This document shows positions 52,892-62,099 of a stretch of DNA of 64,000 nt, piece by piece (position 1 is the first letter of the stretch; every line of letters begins with the position of its first letter). The position numbers were made by a program, and so were the translations under genes. The notes under the pieces were generated by a model. The model saw only the letters and a list, made by a program, of their open reading frames with translations. It made no database searches and had not been told where the DNA came from. The stretch is from Blastocatellia bacterium. Its GTDB lineage: Bacteria; Acidobacteriota; Blastocatellia; HR10. Location: the NCBI GenBank assembly GCA_025055075.1, contig JANWYV010000034.1:60780-124779 (forward strand), written 5' to 3'.

Positions 52892-54532
52892 ATGGCCGAA
52901 AGAGCGAGAGCGAAGAGCACAGCGCGGGGCGTTGCCATAGCTGCCGCGCTCTTCGTATTCGGGGCCATCATTCGGGCGCAGGAGAGAGCGCCGATTCTCG
53001 TCTTACCCTTCGAGAACAAGACCCGCGAGGCCGATTATCACTGGGTGGGAGAAGCCTGTTCGCTTTTTCTCTCCGATCTGCTGGCGCAGGTGGGAGAGTC
53101 GGTCGTCTCACCCGATGATCGGCGAGCCGCGTATGAGCAGCTTCGCTTGCCCGAGGGCTTAGTCCTGACGCGCGCCTCGGCGCTCCTCGTCGCTGAGCAG
53201 CTCGGCGCTGAGCGACTCGTGATGGGGACATATCAGGTGAGCGGGGCCAAGGGACAAGAACGCCTCACCCTCACGGCGCGCGTGATCCGGGTGTCAGAAG
53301 CTCGAATGCTGACGAATGAATTGACGTTGGGCGCTCCGCTTCAAGACTTGCCTTCGCTTTTGGGAGCGCTCGTGGGCGAAGTGCTCGGCGATCGCCTCTC
53401 GGCGGCTGCGCGTCAAGACATGAAGCAGCGCGCCGCAACGCTGCCGGTGAGCGTGTTGGAGCTTTTTGCGAAAGCGCGAATGGCGGCGGATCCTCAAATC
53501 GCGCTTCAATTTCTTCGGCGTGCGGAGCAAGCGGCCAAGGGGAAGGTCTATGCCCCATTGCTTCTGGAGCTTGGGCGAACGTATGCCCAGCAGAAGCAGT
53601 GTGCTGAGGCAGTGTCTTATCTTCGTCGCCTGAGCCATGAATCTCCGGCGCATCGAGAAGCGCAGTTTTACCTGGGCGTTTGCGCCATCCAGCAGCAAGA
53701 GTGGGATCGCGCGCTGGAGATCTATCGAGCGCTGGCTCGCGCGTGGCCGCTTGCGGAGGTCTACAATAACCTCGCGCTCGTCGAGCTGCGATTGGGGCAG
53801 GTGGAGGCGGCCGTGAGCAACTTCTCGCGAGCGGTCGAACGCGCCGAGACGGATCCCGACATCCGCTTCAACTACGGCTACGCGCTGTGGAAGCATGGGG
53901 ATTTCGAGAACGCTCTCGTGCAATTGCGGCATGTCGTGCGACGCCGTCCGGCGGATGGAGAAGCGCATTATCTCTTGGGAAAGAGCTGGCACCGTTTGGG
54001 TCGTGAGGAAGAGGCTCAAGGAGCGCTCGCGTTAGCCCGCCGGTACCTCCCGCAATTCGCCGAGTGGGAGAAGGTCGCCGATCCCCCGATCGTGCCTCGA
54101 CTCAAGATGCGCCTCTCGCGGCGAGGCGAAGGGGGGAGTCGTGGGCTCTTGTCGCGCGCTCCGATGGGGCGTCCGTCCGAAGCCGTGCGCGAGGCGGAAG
54201 CACTGCTGGAGAGCGGTCGGGATGAAGAAGCGTTGGCCATCCTGGAGGGGGTATTGAGAACGAGGCCGGATTGGGCCGAGGCGCATCTGCTGAAGGCGCG
54301 TCTCTATCTCCGGCGAGGGAATTGGCGTGAAGCTGCCGACGCCGCGCACGCAGCGGCGTTTTGGAATCCGCAATCGGCGTCAGCTCATCTGCTGCTGGCG
54401 CGTATCTATCTGGCCGTGGGCGAACGTGAGCGCGCGCGTCTGAGCGTGGAGCGAGCACTAGCCCTCGATCCGAACAACGTGGAAGCGCGCGAGCTGGGGC
54501 AATCCCTGGGCGCGAGTCCGCGCAAACCGTGA
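52892..54532 (+). CDS. TPR-repeat protein with N-terminal FlgO/TolB-like domain
   Basis: 546-residue exported protein. A signal-type helix (residues 13-29) precedes a domain with APILVLPFENKTREADYHWVGEACSLFLSDLL, resembling the amino-terminal domain of FlgO/CsgG/TolB-like proteins, then about nine TPR motifs from residue 215 onwards (LAEVYNNLALVELRLGQVEAAVSNF). A short low-complexity break separates two TPR groups (about residues 410-430). Function unknown; scaffold or lipoprotein-type assembly role likely. ATG 52892 lies 10 bases after the tRNA with no Shine-Dalgarno site. Confidence 0.8.
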   Translation: MAERARAKSTARGVAIAAALFVFGAIIRAQERAPILVLPFENKTREADYHWVGEACSLFLSDLLAQVGESVVSPDDRRAAYEQLRLPEGLVLTRASALLVAEQLGAERLVMGTYQVSGAKGQERLTLTARVIRVSEARMLTNELTLGAPLQDLPSLLGALVGEVLGDRLSAAARQDMKQRAATLPVSVLELFAKARMAADPQIALQFLRRAEQAAKGKVYAPLLLELGRTYAQQKQCAEAVSYLRRLSHESPAHREAQFYLGVCAIQQQEWDRALEIYRALARAWPLAEVYNNLALVELRLGQVEAAVSNFSRAVERAETDPDIRFNYGYALWKHGDFENALVQLRHVVRRRPADGEAHYLLGKSWHRLGREEEAQGALALARRYLPQFAEWEKVADPPIVPRLKMRLSRRGEGGSRGLLSRAPMGRPSEAVREAEALLESGRDEEALAILEGVLRTRPDWAEAHLLKARLYLRRGNWREAADAAHAAAFWNPQSASAHLLLARIYLAVGERERARLSVERALALDPNNVEARELGQSLGASPRKP

Positions 54533-54605
54533 TCGGTCTCACGAGGAGTCGATTCCTCGTGTTCTTCCTCTCGTCAAAGACGGCGTTCGCGCGGAGGGAA
54601 GGGTA

Positions 54606-56189
54606 ATGGCCGAGGAACGGACGGCAGTGGTAGAATTGCGACGGGATGTCACGGTCTGGGGCTCCTACATGTGGGGCTTCGCCGATGTCGGTGCCGATAC
54701 ATTCGTCGCGCTCGGTTTGGTCTTCGCCTTCTCGGAGGGTGCGGCTCCACTGGCCTTCTTGCTCGCGGGGACGGTCTACATCCTAGTGGGCCTGGCTTAC
54801 ACGGAATTGGCTTCGGCCTATCCGGTGGCCGGCGGCGGACAATATTTCGCCCTGCGCGGCCTGGGCGATTTTTGGAGCTTGGTGGCCGGCAGCGCGCTCG
54901 TGCTCGATTACACCCTCTGCACAGCGCTCTTCGCTTACTTCGCCGTGACCTATTTCTCGCACTTCGTGCCGGCGTTGGCTGAGGCGACGCTGGCGATCGG
55001 ACCGTTTGAGCATGTGCGCGTCGGGCTGGCGCTCGCGACGCTCCTGCTCATTGCGTTCCTCACGTGGTTGAACGTGCGGGGGATGCGGCAGGCCAGCCTG
55101 CTGAATGAGCTGATCGGGGTGCTGATCATCCTCATGGAATCGCTCATCATCTCGATGGGGCTCATCTTCGCATGGAAGCCGGAGCTGTTGATGGCGCAGT
55201 GGACGGAGACGTTCGCAAATTTCCATCCGCGCCAATTCCTCTATGGTGCATCGCTGGCGATCATCTCCTTCGTGGGCTTGGAATCCATCTCGCAAGCGGC
55301 GCAGGAGACACGGCGGCCGGCCACAATCGTCCCTCGGACTTCGATCGTGTTGGTCTTCACAGTCTTCCTCTTCGCTGTCTCGCTCTCGGTGCTCACCCTC
55401 GGCACGGTGCGGTGGGAGGTCTTCCTGGATGAGCGCAACATCGGGCGCTCGGTAGCGATCGTGGCGGGGCATCTGCCGTGGATCGGGCGCGTCGCCGAAG
55501 ACGTGACGGCCGCGCTGGCTGTGCTCGTCCTCATGCTCTCCTCCAACTCTGGTGTGATGAGCGTCTCCCGCGTGGCGTTCTCCATGAGTCGGTACGATTC
55601 CATCTCTTCGTGGTTCGAACACGTTCATCCGCGATATCGCACCCCAGCGCGCACGATCGTCATCTTCTCGGCGATCGCGGCGCTCCAGGTGGTGTTGGCT
55701 TCCTTGACCGAGAGTGCCATTGACACGCTGGCCAATATGTACGCCTTCGGCGCGACGCTCGGCTATACGCTCGTCATGGTCTCGCTCATCCGGCTGCGCT
55801 TCACCGATCCCTATACGCCTCGCCCCTATCGCGTGCCGTTCAACATCCCGATTCGGCGAGAGGGCACGATCATTCACGTCCCCATTTTGGGGATCATCGG
55901 GCTTGCTGGAATCACCGCCGTTCTCGTGATTGTGCTCTTCACGCATGAGATTGCGGCTGTAGCAGGGCCGGCGTGGGTCCTTCTCAGTTCCCTGTACTAT
56001 GCGTGGTATCGCTGGCGGAGAGGATTGCCGATCTTCCGGAGCGTGCCGCGCCATTGGGAGAAGGAGCAGATGGAAGTTCTCGAAGCCGCCGAGGAGTACG
56101 ATCTCTTGGAACAATACCGCATCGCCCTCGCGGAACGGGATCGGTGGAGGAGGCGACTCAATCATGAAGCTGGAACCATCGTGGAATGA
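54606..56189 (+). CDS. APC-family amino acid/cation permease
   Basis: 527-residue permease with 12 predicted helices and the APC start FVALGLVFAFSEGAAPLAFLLAGTVYILVGLAYTELASAYPVAGGGQYFALRGLG. A long cytoplasmic C-terminal tail (about 50 residues, RSVPRHWEKEQMEVLEAAEEY...) follows helix 12 and might interact with the downstream regulatory proteins. The substrate is not clear. Followed by a small membrane protein, a UspA-domain protein and a double-RCK protein, a pattern that suggests regulated transport. Shine-Dalgarno GGAGGGAAGGG. Confidence 0.88.
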   Translation: MAEERTAVVELRRDVTVWGSYMWGFADVGADTFVALGLVFAFSEGAAPLAFLLAGTVYILVGLAYTELASAYPVAGGGQYFALRGLGDFWSLVAGSALVLDYTLCTALFAYFAVTYFSHFVPALAEATLAIGPFEHVRVGLALATLLLIAFLTWLNVRGMRQASLLNELIGVLIILMESLIISMGLIFAWKPELLMAQWTETFANFHPRQFLYGASLAIISFVGLESISQAAQETRRPATIVPRTSIVLVFTVFLFAVSLSVLTLGTVRWEVFLDERNIGRSVAIVAGHLPWIGRVAEDVTAALAVLVLMLSSNSGVMSVSRVAFSMSRYDSISSWFEHVHPRYRTPARTIVIFSAIAALQVVLASLTESAIDTLANMYAFGATLGYTLVMVSLIRLRFTDPYTPRPYRVPFNIPIRREGTIIHVPILGIIGLAGITAVLVIVLFTHEIAAVAGPAWVLLSSLYYAWYRWRRGLPIFRSVPRHWEKEQMEVLEAAEEYDLLEQYRIALAERDRWRRRLNHEAGTIVE

Positions 56190-56421
56190 ATCGCACACTC
56201 CAGCGGCGTCTTCGCTCTCGATTCGGGACGTCGTACAGATCGTGTACACGTTCCTCTTGCTGATGCTCGGGGTGATCATCCTCTATCGCGTGTTTCGCCT
56301 CGGGGGAAGTCTCTTGGGCTTCGGGGTGGGCGGAGGGTTCGTAGCCCTAGGGCTCTACCGATTGCGCTTCATCATCGCGTATTATCTCCGTCGGAGAAGG
56401 GAGGAGAATGTCCGGAGGTGA
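56164..56421 (+). CDS. Small two-helix membrane protein of the permease cluster
   Basis: 85-residue protein with two hydrophobic helices (about residues 24-44 and 50-68) and a basic tail (LRRRREENVRR). Its start overlaps the permease end by 26 bases and its end overlaps the UspA gene by 14 bases, so all are coupled. Function unknown; possible accessory subunit of the permease or an anchor for the UspA domain protein. Confidence 0.65.
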   Translation: MKLEPSWNESHTPAASSLSIRDVVQIVYTFLLLMLGVIILYRVFRLGGSLLGFGVGGGFVALGLYRLRFIIAYYLRRRREENVRR

Positions 56422-56977
56422 GGTTCACATCTCGGTCGTCGGGGTGGTCCTGGCCGCGATTTTCCTCGCCTCCTTGGGAGGGATGTTGTGGTGGATGCTT
56501 CATCCGCCGGCGCCGATCGGACCAGCAGTGGCGCGCGCATATCGAGGGGTTAGTGCCCTTAAGCGCATCCTTGTCCCTGTGAAGGGGACCGGATATAGCG
56601 ATCGTGCGGTTGAGTTGGCGTGCCGCCTTGGTCAGGAGCAGCAAGCCGAGTTGATTCTGACCTATGTGATCGAGGTGCCGTTGTCGCTGCCCCTTAACAC
56701 GCCCCTCGATCAAGAGGAGCGACGCGCGCGCGAAGCCTTGGAACGCGCCGTCGAATTGGTGAAGCTTCACAATCTGAAGCCAATTCCCGTCGTGCGGCGC
56801 GATCGCGACGTCGGTCGAGGGATCGTGAGCGTCGTCGCCGATTACGACGTGGACTTGGTCGTGATCGGATTGAACCCGCGCCGCATCGCCGCGGGAGACT
56901 CCATCGGACGGGGAATCGAGACGATCTTGCGTCGCGCGGGCGTCGAGGTGATCATTGACATGGTCCCAGAGGAGTAA
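56408..56977 (+). CDS. Membrane-anchored UspA-domain protein
   Basis: 189-residue protein with one N-terminal membrane helix (about residues 8-30) and a C-terminal universal-stress-protein domain (KRILVPVKGTGYSDRAVELACRLG ... VVADYDVDLVVIGLNPRR). The ATP-binding loop, usually G-x2-G-x9-G(S/T), is here G...GDSIGRGIETIL with the final Ser/Thr replaced, so ATP binding is doubtful. A UspA domain tied to the membrane beside a permease suggests a sensing role for nucleotide or ion state. Confidence 0.85.
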   Translation: MSGGEVHISVVGVVLAAIFLASLGGMLWWMLHPPAPIGPAVARAYRGVSALKRILVPVKGTGYSDRAVELACRLGQEQQAELILTYVIEVPLSLPLNTPLDQEERRAREALERAVELVKLHNLKPIPVVRRDRDVGRGIVSVVADYDVDLVVIGLNPRRIAAGDSIGRGIETILRRAGVEVIIDMVPEE

Positions 56978-57030
56978 TTGGGCCGTTCTGAGATGAGCGC
57001 GCCGATGGATCGAACGTCGGAGGAAAAGCT

Positions 57031-58164
57031 ATGCGAGTCGTCGTCGTCGGATACGGACGCGTAGGACGTCGCGCGGTCGCGGAGCTGGTGGAGCGCGGCC
57101 ATGAAGTGACGCTGATTGACAAGGAGGCCATCCGGCTACGGGGCGCCGTTGATCTTCCCCGCGTGAGGCTCATCCAAGGGGATGGCACGGACGTGGACGT
57201 GCAACGCCAAGCGGGCGTGGATCGCGCTGATCTCTTCCTCGCGCTCACTCGCGAGGACAACGTGAACCTGATGGCTGCGCAAGTCGCCCGCTTGGTCTTT
57301 CAAGTGCCTCGTGCCATCGCTCGCGTCTATGAGCCGAGCCATCGGGACGTCACCGATGATGGACAGCTCATCACCGTTTGTCCCACGCTCTACACGGTCG
57401 AAGCCATCATGCAACGCGTGGATGAATTGGCCGCGCATCCGATTCCACGACCGGAGATCTCGCCCGCCCGCGAACCGCGTGTCGCGCGACCGCGAGCCGA
57501 CGAGTCGAGGTTCATCCTCGTGGTCGGCGCGGGGAAGGTGGGCATCAATCTCGTTCGCTCGTTGCTCGGAAGCGGGCATGAAGTGGCACTCATCGAACGC
57601 GATGTGGTGTATGCGGCGCAATTGCGGACGGAATTGGAATGCGCCGTCATCAGCGGCGATGGGACCTTGGGGCCTGTCCTCGAAGAAGCCGGCGCTGGTC
57701 GTGCCCGCGTCTTCGTCGCCGTCACCGGCAATGATGAGAACAACCTGATCGCGTGTCAGCTCGCCAAGCGGATGTTTCGCGTCCCTAAGACGATCGCGCG
57801 CGTGAGCAACCCGAAGAACGAACCGGTGATGCGACAGCTCGGCGTGGATGCGACCGTCAGCTCGACGGCCATCATCGAGCAGGTCATCGAGCGCGAGTTG
57901 CCGACGATCCCCATCCGCACGCTCCTCAATCTGCATGGCGGGCGCGCGCAAATCATCGAATATGTGTTGGGCGAGACCTGTCCAGTCGCTGGGAAGGCGC
58001 TACGCGACATCGCCTTCCCTCCTGATTGTAATATCGTCGCCATCGAGCGTGCGGGCACGACGCTCATCCCCCGAGGAGAAACGCGGCTGGAAATCGGGGA
58101 CATGGTCGTCGCCTTGGTCACCCAAGAGCGGGAGCCCGAATTGCGCCGCCTCTTGATGGGATGA
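57031..58164 (+). CDS. Double-RCK TrkA-like potassium-transport regulator
   Basis: 377-residue cytoplasmic protein with two NAD/ligand-binding RCK-N domains, GYGRVGRRA (residue 7) and GAGKVGINL (about 170), and a single RCK-C domain at the end (IEYVLGETCPVAGKALRDI). It thus looks like a fusion of two TrkA halves with one RCK-C lost. No TrkH/TrkG channel is in the window; the nearest transporter is the APC permease two genes upstream. Regulation of that permease, rather than of a K+ channel, is a hypothesis. Overlaps prmA by 4 bases. Confidence 0.88.
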   Translation: MRVVVVGYGRVGRRAVAELVERGHEVTLIDKEAIRLRGAVDLPRVRLIQGDGTDVDVQRQAGVDRADLFLALTREDNVNLMAAQVARLVFQVPRAIARVYEPSHRDVTDDGQLITVCPTLYTVEAIMQRVDELAAHPIPRPEISPAREPRVARPRADESRFILVVGAGKVGINLVRSLLGSGHEVALIERDVVYAAQLRTELECAVISGDGTLGPVLEEAGAGRARVFVAVTGNDENNLIACQLAKRMFRVPKTIARVSNPKNEPVMRQLGVDATVSSTAIIEQVIERELPTIPIRTLLNLHGGRAQIIEYVLGETCPVAGKALRDIAFPPDCNIVAIERAGTTLIPRGETRLEIGDMVVALVTQEREPELRRLLMG

Positions 58165-59075
58165 AGCGTTCGGGAATGATGGGCGAATTCTGGGCCGTGC
58201 GCGTTCGCTTGAGAGAGGATTTGAGCGAACTCCTCTTCCCCCTCTTCTCCAGCGCAGGGACGCGCGGGCTCGCATTCTCGGGAAGCGAAGACGCTCTTGA
58301 GCTGCTCGCCTATTTCGATGCTCCGCAAGATGCCGCGTGGTGGGCGAGCCAGATGAACGCGGCCATGCAACGCGCCGGGTTCTCGGCAGATCGAATAGCC
58401 GAAATCTGCGTCGAGCCTGTCCCGATCGAAGATTGGGCGAGCCGGTGGAAGGAGGGATATAAACCTTTCCCCGTCGGACGCCGATTTCTGATCGCGCCAT
58501 CATGGGACCAGCCGCGGGAGACGGGAGATCGCTGTCTGATCGTGATTGATCCGGGGATGGCCTTCGGGACGGGCACGCATGAGACGACGCAGCACTGCCT
58601 GTTGGCGCTCGAGGAATATTGGACGGGGCGTTCCCTCCTCGACGTAGGGACTGGGACCGGTATCCTCGCCATCGCAGCCGCTCGCCTCCATCCTCAGGCG
58701 CGTATCGTCGCGCTGGATATTGATCCGGAGGCGTGTGCGGTCGCTCGCGAGAATTTGGAGCGCAATGGGGTCCGGGAGCGCGTCGTCCTGCATTGTGGGA
58801 CGCTCGAAGAGCTGCCGCAAGAGCGCTTCGAGATGGTGCTCGCCAATCTCACGGCTGATGTGCTCGTGAGCCTTCTGCCCTTATTCTCGCATCGGCTCGA
58901 ACCCGGGGGAATCCTCGTCCTCTCCGGTCTCCTCGAAGGCGATGAAGAGCCCTTTCGGGAAGCTCTCCTGGTGAGGGCCTTTCGCTCTCTCGATGTCAAA
59001 CGGGGAGGGGAATGGCGAACGATTGTGGCGCGTTATGAGCCTCCATCGGTTTTATGCACCTCCGGAAGCGATTAG
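58161..59075 (+). CDS. prmA: Ribosomal protein L11 methyltransferase (PrmA)
   Basis: 304-residue SAM-dependent enzyme that trimethylates ribosomal protein L11. The N-terminal substrate-recognition domain runs to about residue 100; the catalytic domain has DPGMAFGTGTHETT (the family signature), SLLDVGTGTGILAIAAARLH and LANLTADVLVSL. Start ATG 58161 overlaps the RCK stop (ATGA); ATG codons 5 and 6 are possible alternatives. The 3' end overlaps rsmE by 41 bases. Confidence 0.93.
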   Translation: MKRSGMMGEFWAVRVRLREDLSELLFPLFSSAGTRGLAFSGSEDALELLAYFDAPQDAAWWASQMNAAMQRAGFSADRIAEICVEPVPIEDWASRWKEGYKPFPVGRRFLIAPSWDQPRETGDRCLIVIDPGMAFGTGTHETTQHCLLALEEYWTGRSLLDVGTGTGILAIAAARLHPQARIVALDIDPEACAVARENLERNGVRERVVLHCGTLEELPQERFEMVLANLTADVLVSLLPLFSHRLEPGGILVLSGLLEGDEEPFREALLVRAFRSLDVKRGGEWRTIVARYEPPSVLCTSGSD

Positions 59076-59766
59076 CCAGGGCGTGATCCGACTCGATGAG
59101 CGAGAGTCGCATCACTTGCGCCATGTCCTGCGATTGAAGCCGGGAGCTCGCGTCATCGTCTTCGATGGAACGGGCATCGAATACGAAGGCGTTGTGCTGG
59201 AGACGCGAGAACGCTGCGCCTCGGTGAGCGTCCGCGCGCAGGCAACGCCGGCTGTCGAATCCCCCCTCGAGTTGACGCTCGCGCAAGCTCTCACGAAGGG
59301 CGAGAAGTTCGATCTCGTCGTGCAGAAGGCGACGGAGCTGGGCGTGCATCGCATCATTCCTCTGTTGACGCGCTACGTGGTCATGGGGACGTACGCGCCT
59401 GGGCGTTTAGAACGATGGCGACGCATCGCGTTGGAAGCCGCGAAGCAATCGCGACGGACGCGCCTCGTTCACATCGAGGAACCGCAGCCGGTGCGCGATC
59501 TGCTCAGTCGGATTCACGCCCCAGCGCTCTTTTGCGCGGAACGGGAAGGCGTGTCGCTTCGCGAGATCGCGAAGCGATGGGCTGAGGCCCCCCCACAACG
59601 TCTCATCGTCTTCATCGGCCCGGAGGGGGGATGGGCCGATGAGGAGATTGAAGCGGCTCGGAAGGCCGGGGCCATCCCCCTCTCGCTCGGCCCGCGCATC
59701 CTCCGCACAGAGACAGCCGGACTCGTCGTGCTCAGCGTGGCCCAATTCTTGTGGGGAGACTTGTGA
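59035..59766 (+). CDS. rsmE: 16S rRNA (uracil1498-N3)-methyltransferase RsmE
   Basis: 243-residue SPOUT-family enzyme methylating U1498 of 16S rRNA. The HRFYAPPE start, [13 protein letters not shown] segment, [34 protein letters not shown] and the trefoil-knot [14 protein letters not shown] are all conserved. ATG 59035 lies inside the prmA end, giving a 41-base overlap. prmA-rsmE pairing is widely conserved. Confidence 0.94.
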   Translation: MSLHRFYAPPEAISQGVIRLDERESHHLRHVLRLKPGARVIVFDGTGIEYEGVVLETRERCASVSVRAQATPAVESPLELTLAQALTKGEKFDLVVQKATELGVHRIIPLLTRYVVMGTYAPGRLERWRRIALEAAKQSRRTRLVHIEEPQPVRDLLSRIHAPALFCAEREGVSLREIAKRWAEAPPQRLIVFIGPEGGWADEEIEAARKAGAIPLSLGPRILRTETAGLVVLSVAQFLWGDL

Positions 59767-59841
59767 TCGAACGACCCTTCATCTCGAAGTCCGGCGTCGA
59801 GCGGACTTTTCGCGAGACGGAAGGCCGTGGAGAGCACGCGG

Positions 59842-59869
59842 TTGCGGAGGCTGTCGGCTTTCGGATAAG
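59842..59869 (+). promoter_or_regulatory. Possible promoter of mtnA
   Basis: TTGCGG (59842-59847), 16-base spacer, GATAAG (59864-59869), 24 bases before the mtnA start. Weak -35; the 127-base gap after rsmE holds nothing else. Confidence 0.35.
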
Positions 59870-59893
59870 ATTTCTCGCTGTGAGGTCGGGCCG

Positions 59894-61009
59894 ATGATCA
59901 AAACAGTCGAATGGACGGACGAAGGCATCCGCGTGATTGATCAGCGGAAGTTGCCGCATGAAGAAGTTTATCCGCTCTTGCGCACGCCGGAAGAAGTGGC
60001 CGAAGCCATTCGCGCGATGGTCGTGCGTGGAGCGCCGGCCATTGGGGTGACCGCGGCATTCGGCTTGGCGCTCGGCGTGAAGCGCTCGAGCGCGCACACG
60101 GTCGAGGAATTGGAAGCCGAGTTCGAGGCGCTTTGCCAGCTCATGGCGCGCGCGCGGCCGACGGCCGTGAATCTCTTCTGGGCGATCGAACGCATGCGAC
60201 GCGCGCTGGCTGAAGCGCGACGACATCATCTGTCGCTTCCCGCGCTCAAAGAATGGATGGTTCGAGAAGCGCAGAACATTTATCGCGAGGACATCGAGAC
60301 GAATTGGCGGATGGCTCGCCACGGCGCGGCGCTCATCCCCGATCCCGCGCGCATCCTCACCCATTGCAATACGGGAGCGTTGGCGACGGCTGGGGGAATG
60401 GGGACGGCGCTCGGCGTCGTGCGCGCGGCCGTGCTCATGGGCAAGCGCGTCCATGTCTATGTGGACGAGACGCGCCCATTCCTTCAAGGCGCGCGCCTGA
60501 CCGCCTGGGAATTGCTCAAAGAGCAAATCCCCGCCACGCTCATCACGGACAATATGGCCGGGTACATGATGTATCGAGGACTCGTGGATTGCGTGCTCGT
60601 AGGCGCGGATCGCATCGCTGCCAATGGCGACGTCGCCAACAAGATCGGGACGTACACGCTTGCTGTCCTCGCGAAGGAGCACAACATTCCTTTCTACGTC
60701 GTCGCCCCCATCTCGACGCTGGATCTCTCGATCGCATCCGGTGATCAGATCCCGATCGAGGAACGACCGGCCAGTGAAGTGACGCACATTAATGGACATC
60801 CGATCGCCCCTGAAGGCATCGCCGTTGCCAATCCGGCCTTCGACATCACTCCCCATCGCTACGTGACGGCGATCGTGACCGAACGTGGGATCGCGCGCCC
60901 GCCGTATCCGGAGAGCTTGAGCGTCCTGGCCGCGCAGCCGGATGTCACACAGACTCCGGCCGAGGAACGAGCGTTCTCGAGCCCCGCTCCATCCTCGGGG
61001 CTTTCGTGA
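59894..61009 (+). CDS. mtnA: Methylthioribose-1-phosphate isomerase MtnA
   Basis: 371-residue enzyme of the methionine salvage pathway that converts 5-methylthioribose 1-phosphate to the ribulose form. The catalytic Cys158 is in [20 protein letters not shown] and the catalytic Asp239 is in [18 protein letters not shown], which separates it from eIF2B-like relatives. ATG 59894 follows GAGGTCGGG and gives the family start MIKTVEW. The last ~25 residues are a variable tail. No other salvage genes (mtnK, mtnB, mtnC) are seen in the window; the MetE-core genes are 38 kb away. Confidence 0.93.
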   Translation: MIKTVEWTDEGIRVIDQRKLPHEEVYPLLRTPEEVAEAIRAMVVRGAPAIGVTAAFGLALGVKRSSAHTVEELEAEFEALCQLMARARPTAVNLFWAIERMRRALAEARRHHLSLPALKEWMVREAQNIYREDIETNWRMARHGAALIPDPARILTHCNTGALATAGGMGTALGVVRAAVLMGKRVHVYVDETRPFLQGARLTAWELLKEQIPATLITDNMAGYMMYRGLVDCVLVGADRIAANGDVANKIGTYTLAVLAKEHNIPFYVVAPISTLDLSIASGDQIPIEERPASEVTHINGHPIAPEGIAVANPAFDITPHRYVTAIVTERGIARPPYPESLSVLAAQPDVTQTPAEERAFSSPAPSSGLS

Positions 61010-61022
61010 AGGGAATGGCACG

Positions 61023-62099
61023 ATGTTGATCCTCGGGATCGAGACATCTTGCGATGAGACCGCCGCCGCCGTCGTGGAAGATGGGCGGATCTTGCGCTCG
61101 AACATCGTGGCCACGCAATATGCCGTCCATCGACCCTACGGGGGCATCGTGCCTGAACTGGCCTCGCGCGAACATTTGCGGAATATCGTCCCCATCGTTC
61201 GAGCCGCGTTGGAGGAAGCGGGCGTGACCTTTCGCGAGATCGACGCCATCGCGGTGACGCGAGGGCCCGGGCTGATCGGCTCGCTTCTTGTGGGCATTTG
61301 CTACGCGAAATCGGTCGCATACGCGCTCTCGCGACCGCTCATCGGTGTGAATCATCATGAGGGGCATATCTTCTCGGTCGTCTTCGAGAACCCGCCTGTT
61401 CAATATCCGGCGCTCGCGCTCGTCGTCTCCGGAGGAGATACGAGCCTCTTTTGGATGCCAGAGCCCGAGCAGTACCATTTGCTCGGACATACGCGCGATG
61501 ATGCGGCCGGCGAAGCTTTCGATAAGGTGGCGAAGCTCTTGGGACTCGGGTATCCCGGTGGTCCCGTGATTGATCGTCTGGCGAGACGCGGGAATCCGCG
61601 CGCGGTTCGGTTCACGATCCCGCGGATGAGCGGGAACGATTTCGATTTCAGCTTCAGCGGACTCAAAACGGCCGTCGTGCGCTATGTGCGCGAGCAGGGG
61701 ATTCGCCCCGTGCGAGAGGGAGAGGAAGTGCCGGAAGTGATCCTCGATCTGCTGGCGAGCTTTCAGGAAACGGTCGTGCGCACGCTCGTGCAGCGTCTGT
61801 CGCGAGCGCTGGAACAGTACGAAGCGCGCACGCTCATTCTGACGGGCGGCGTCGCATGCAATAGCCGACTGCGCGAGGAGGTGTTTCTCCTGGGGCGAAC
61901 GATGGGAATTTCCGTCTACGTCCCCAGCCCACCGCTCACCACGGATAATGCCGCGATGATCGCTGCCGCCGCCTATCCGAAGTTGCTACGCGGCGAGCGT
62001 TCCGGATGGGACTTGACGGCGGAGCCCGGGCTGCGCTTGCATCACGTGGACGCGCGACGGGACCAGCGCGCGCTTCGCCTGAAAGAGGGACATGGCTGA
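61023..62099 (+). CDS. tsaD: tRNA threonylcarbamoyltransferase subunit TsaD
   Basis: 358-residue ASKHA-type protein that transfers the threonylcarbamoyl group to A37 of ANN-reading tRNAs. The opening [15 protein letters not shown], metal-binding His pair [33 protein letters not shown] and SFSGLKTAV segments are complete. Start ATG 61023 lies 13 bases after mtnA; its end overlaps the HD gene by 8 bases. Partners TsaB, TsaC and TsaE are not in the window. Confidence 0.95.
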   Translation: MLILGIETSCDETAAAVVEDGRILRSNIVATQYAVHRPYGGIVPELASREHLRNIVPIVRAALEEAGVTFREIDAIAVTRGPGLIGSLLVGICYAKSVAYALSRPLIGVNHHEGHIFSVVFENPPVQYPALALVVSGGDTSLFWMPEPEQYHLLGHTRDDAAGEAFDKVAKLLGLGYPGGPVIDRLARRGNPRAVRFTIPRMSGNDFDFSFSGLKTAVVRYVREQGIRPVREGEEVPEVILDLLASFQETVVRTLVQRLSRALEQYEARTLILTGGVACNSRLREEVFLLGRTMGISVYVPSPPLTTDNAAMIAAAAYPKLLRGERSGWDLTAEPGLRLHHVDARRDQRALRLKEGHG

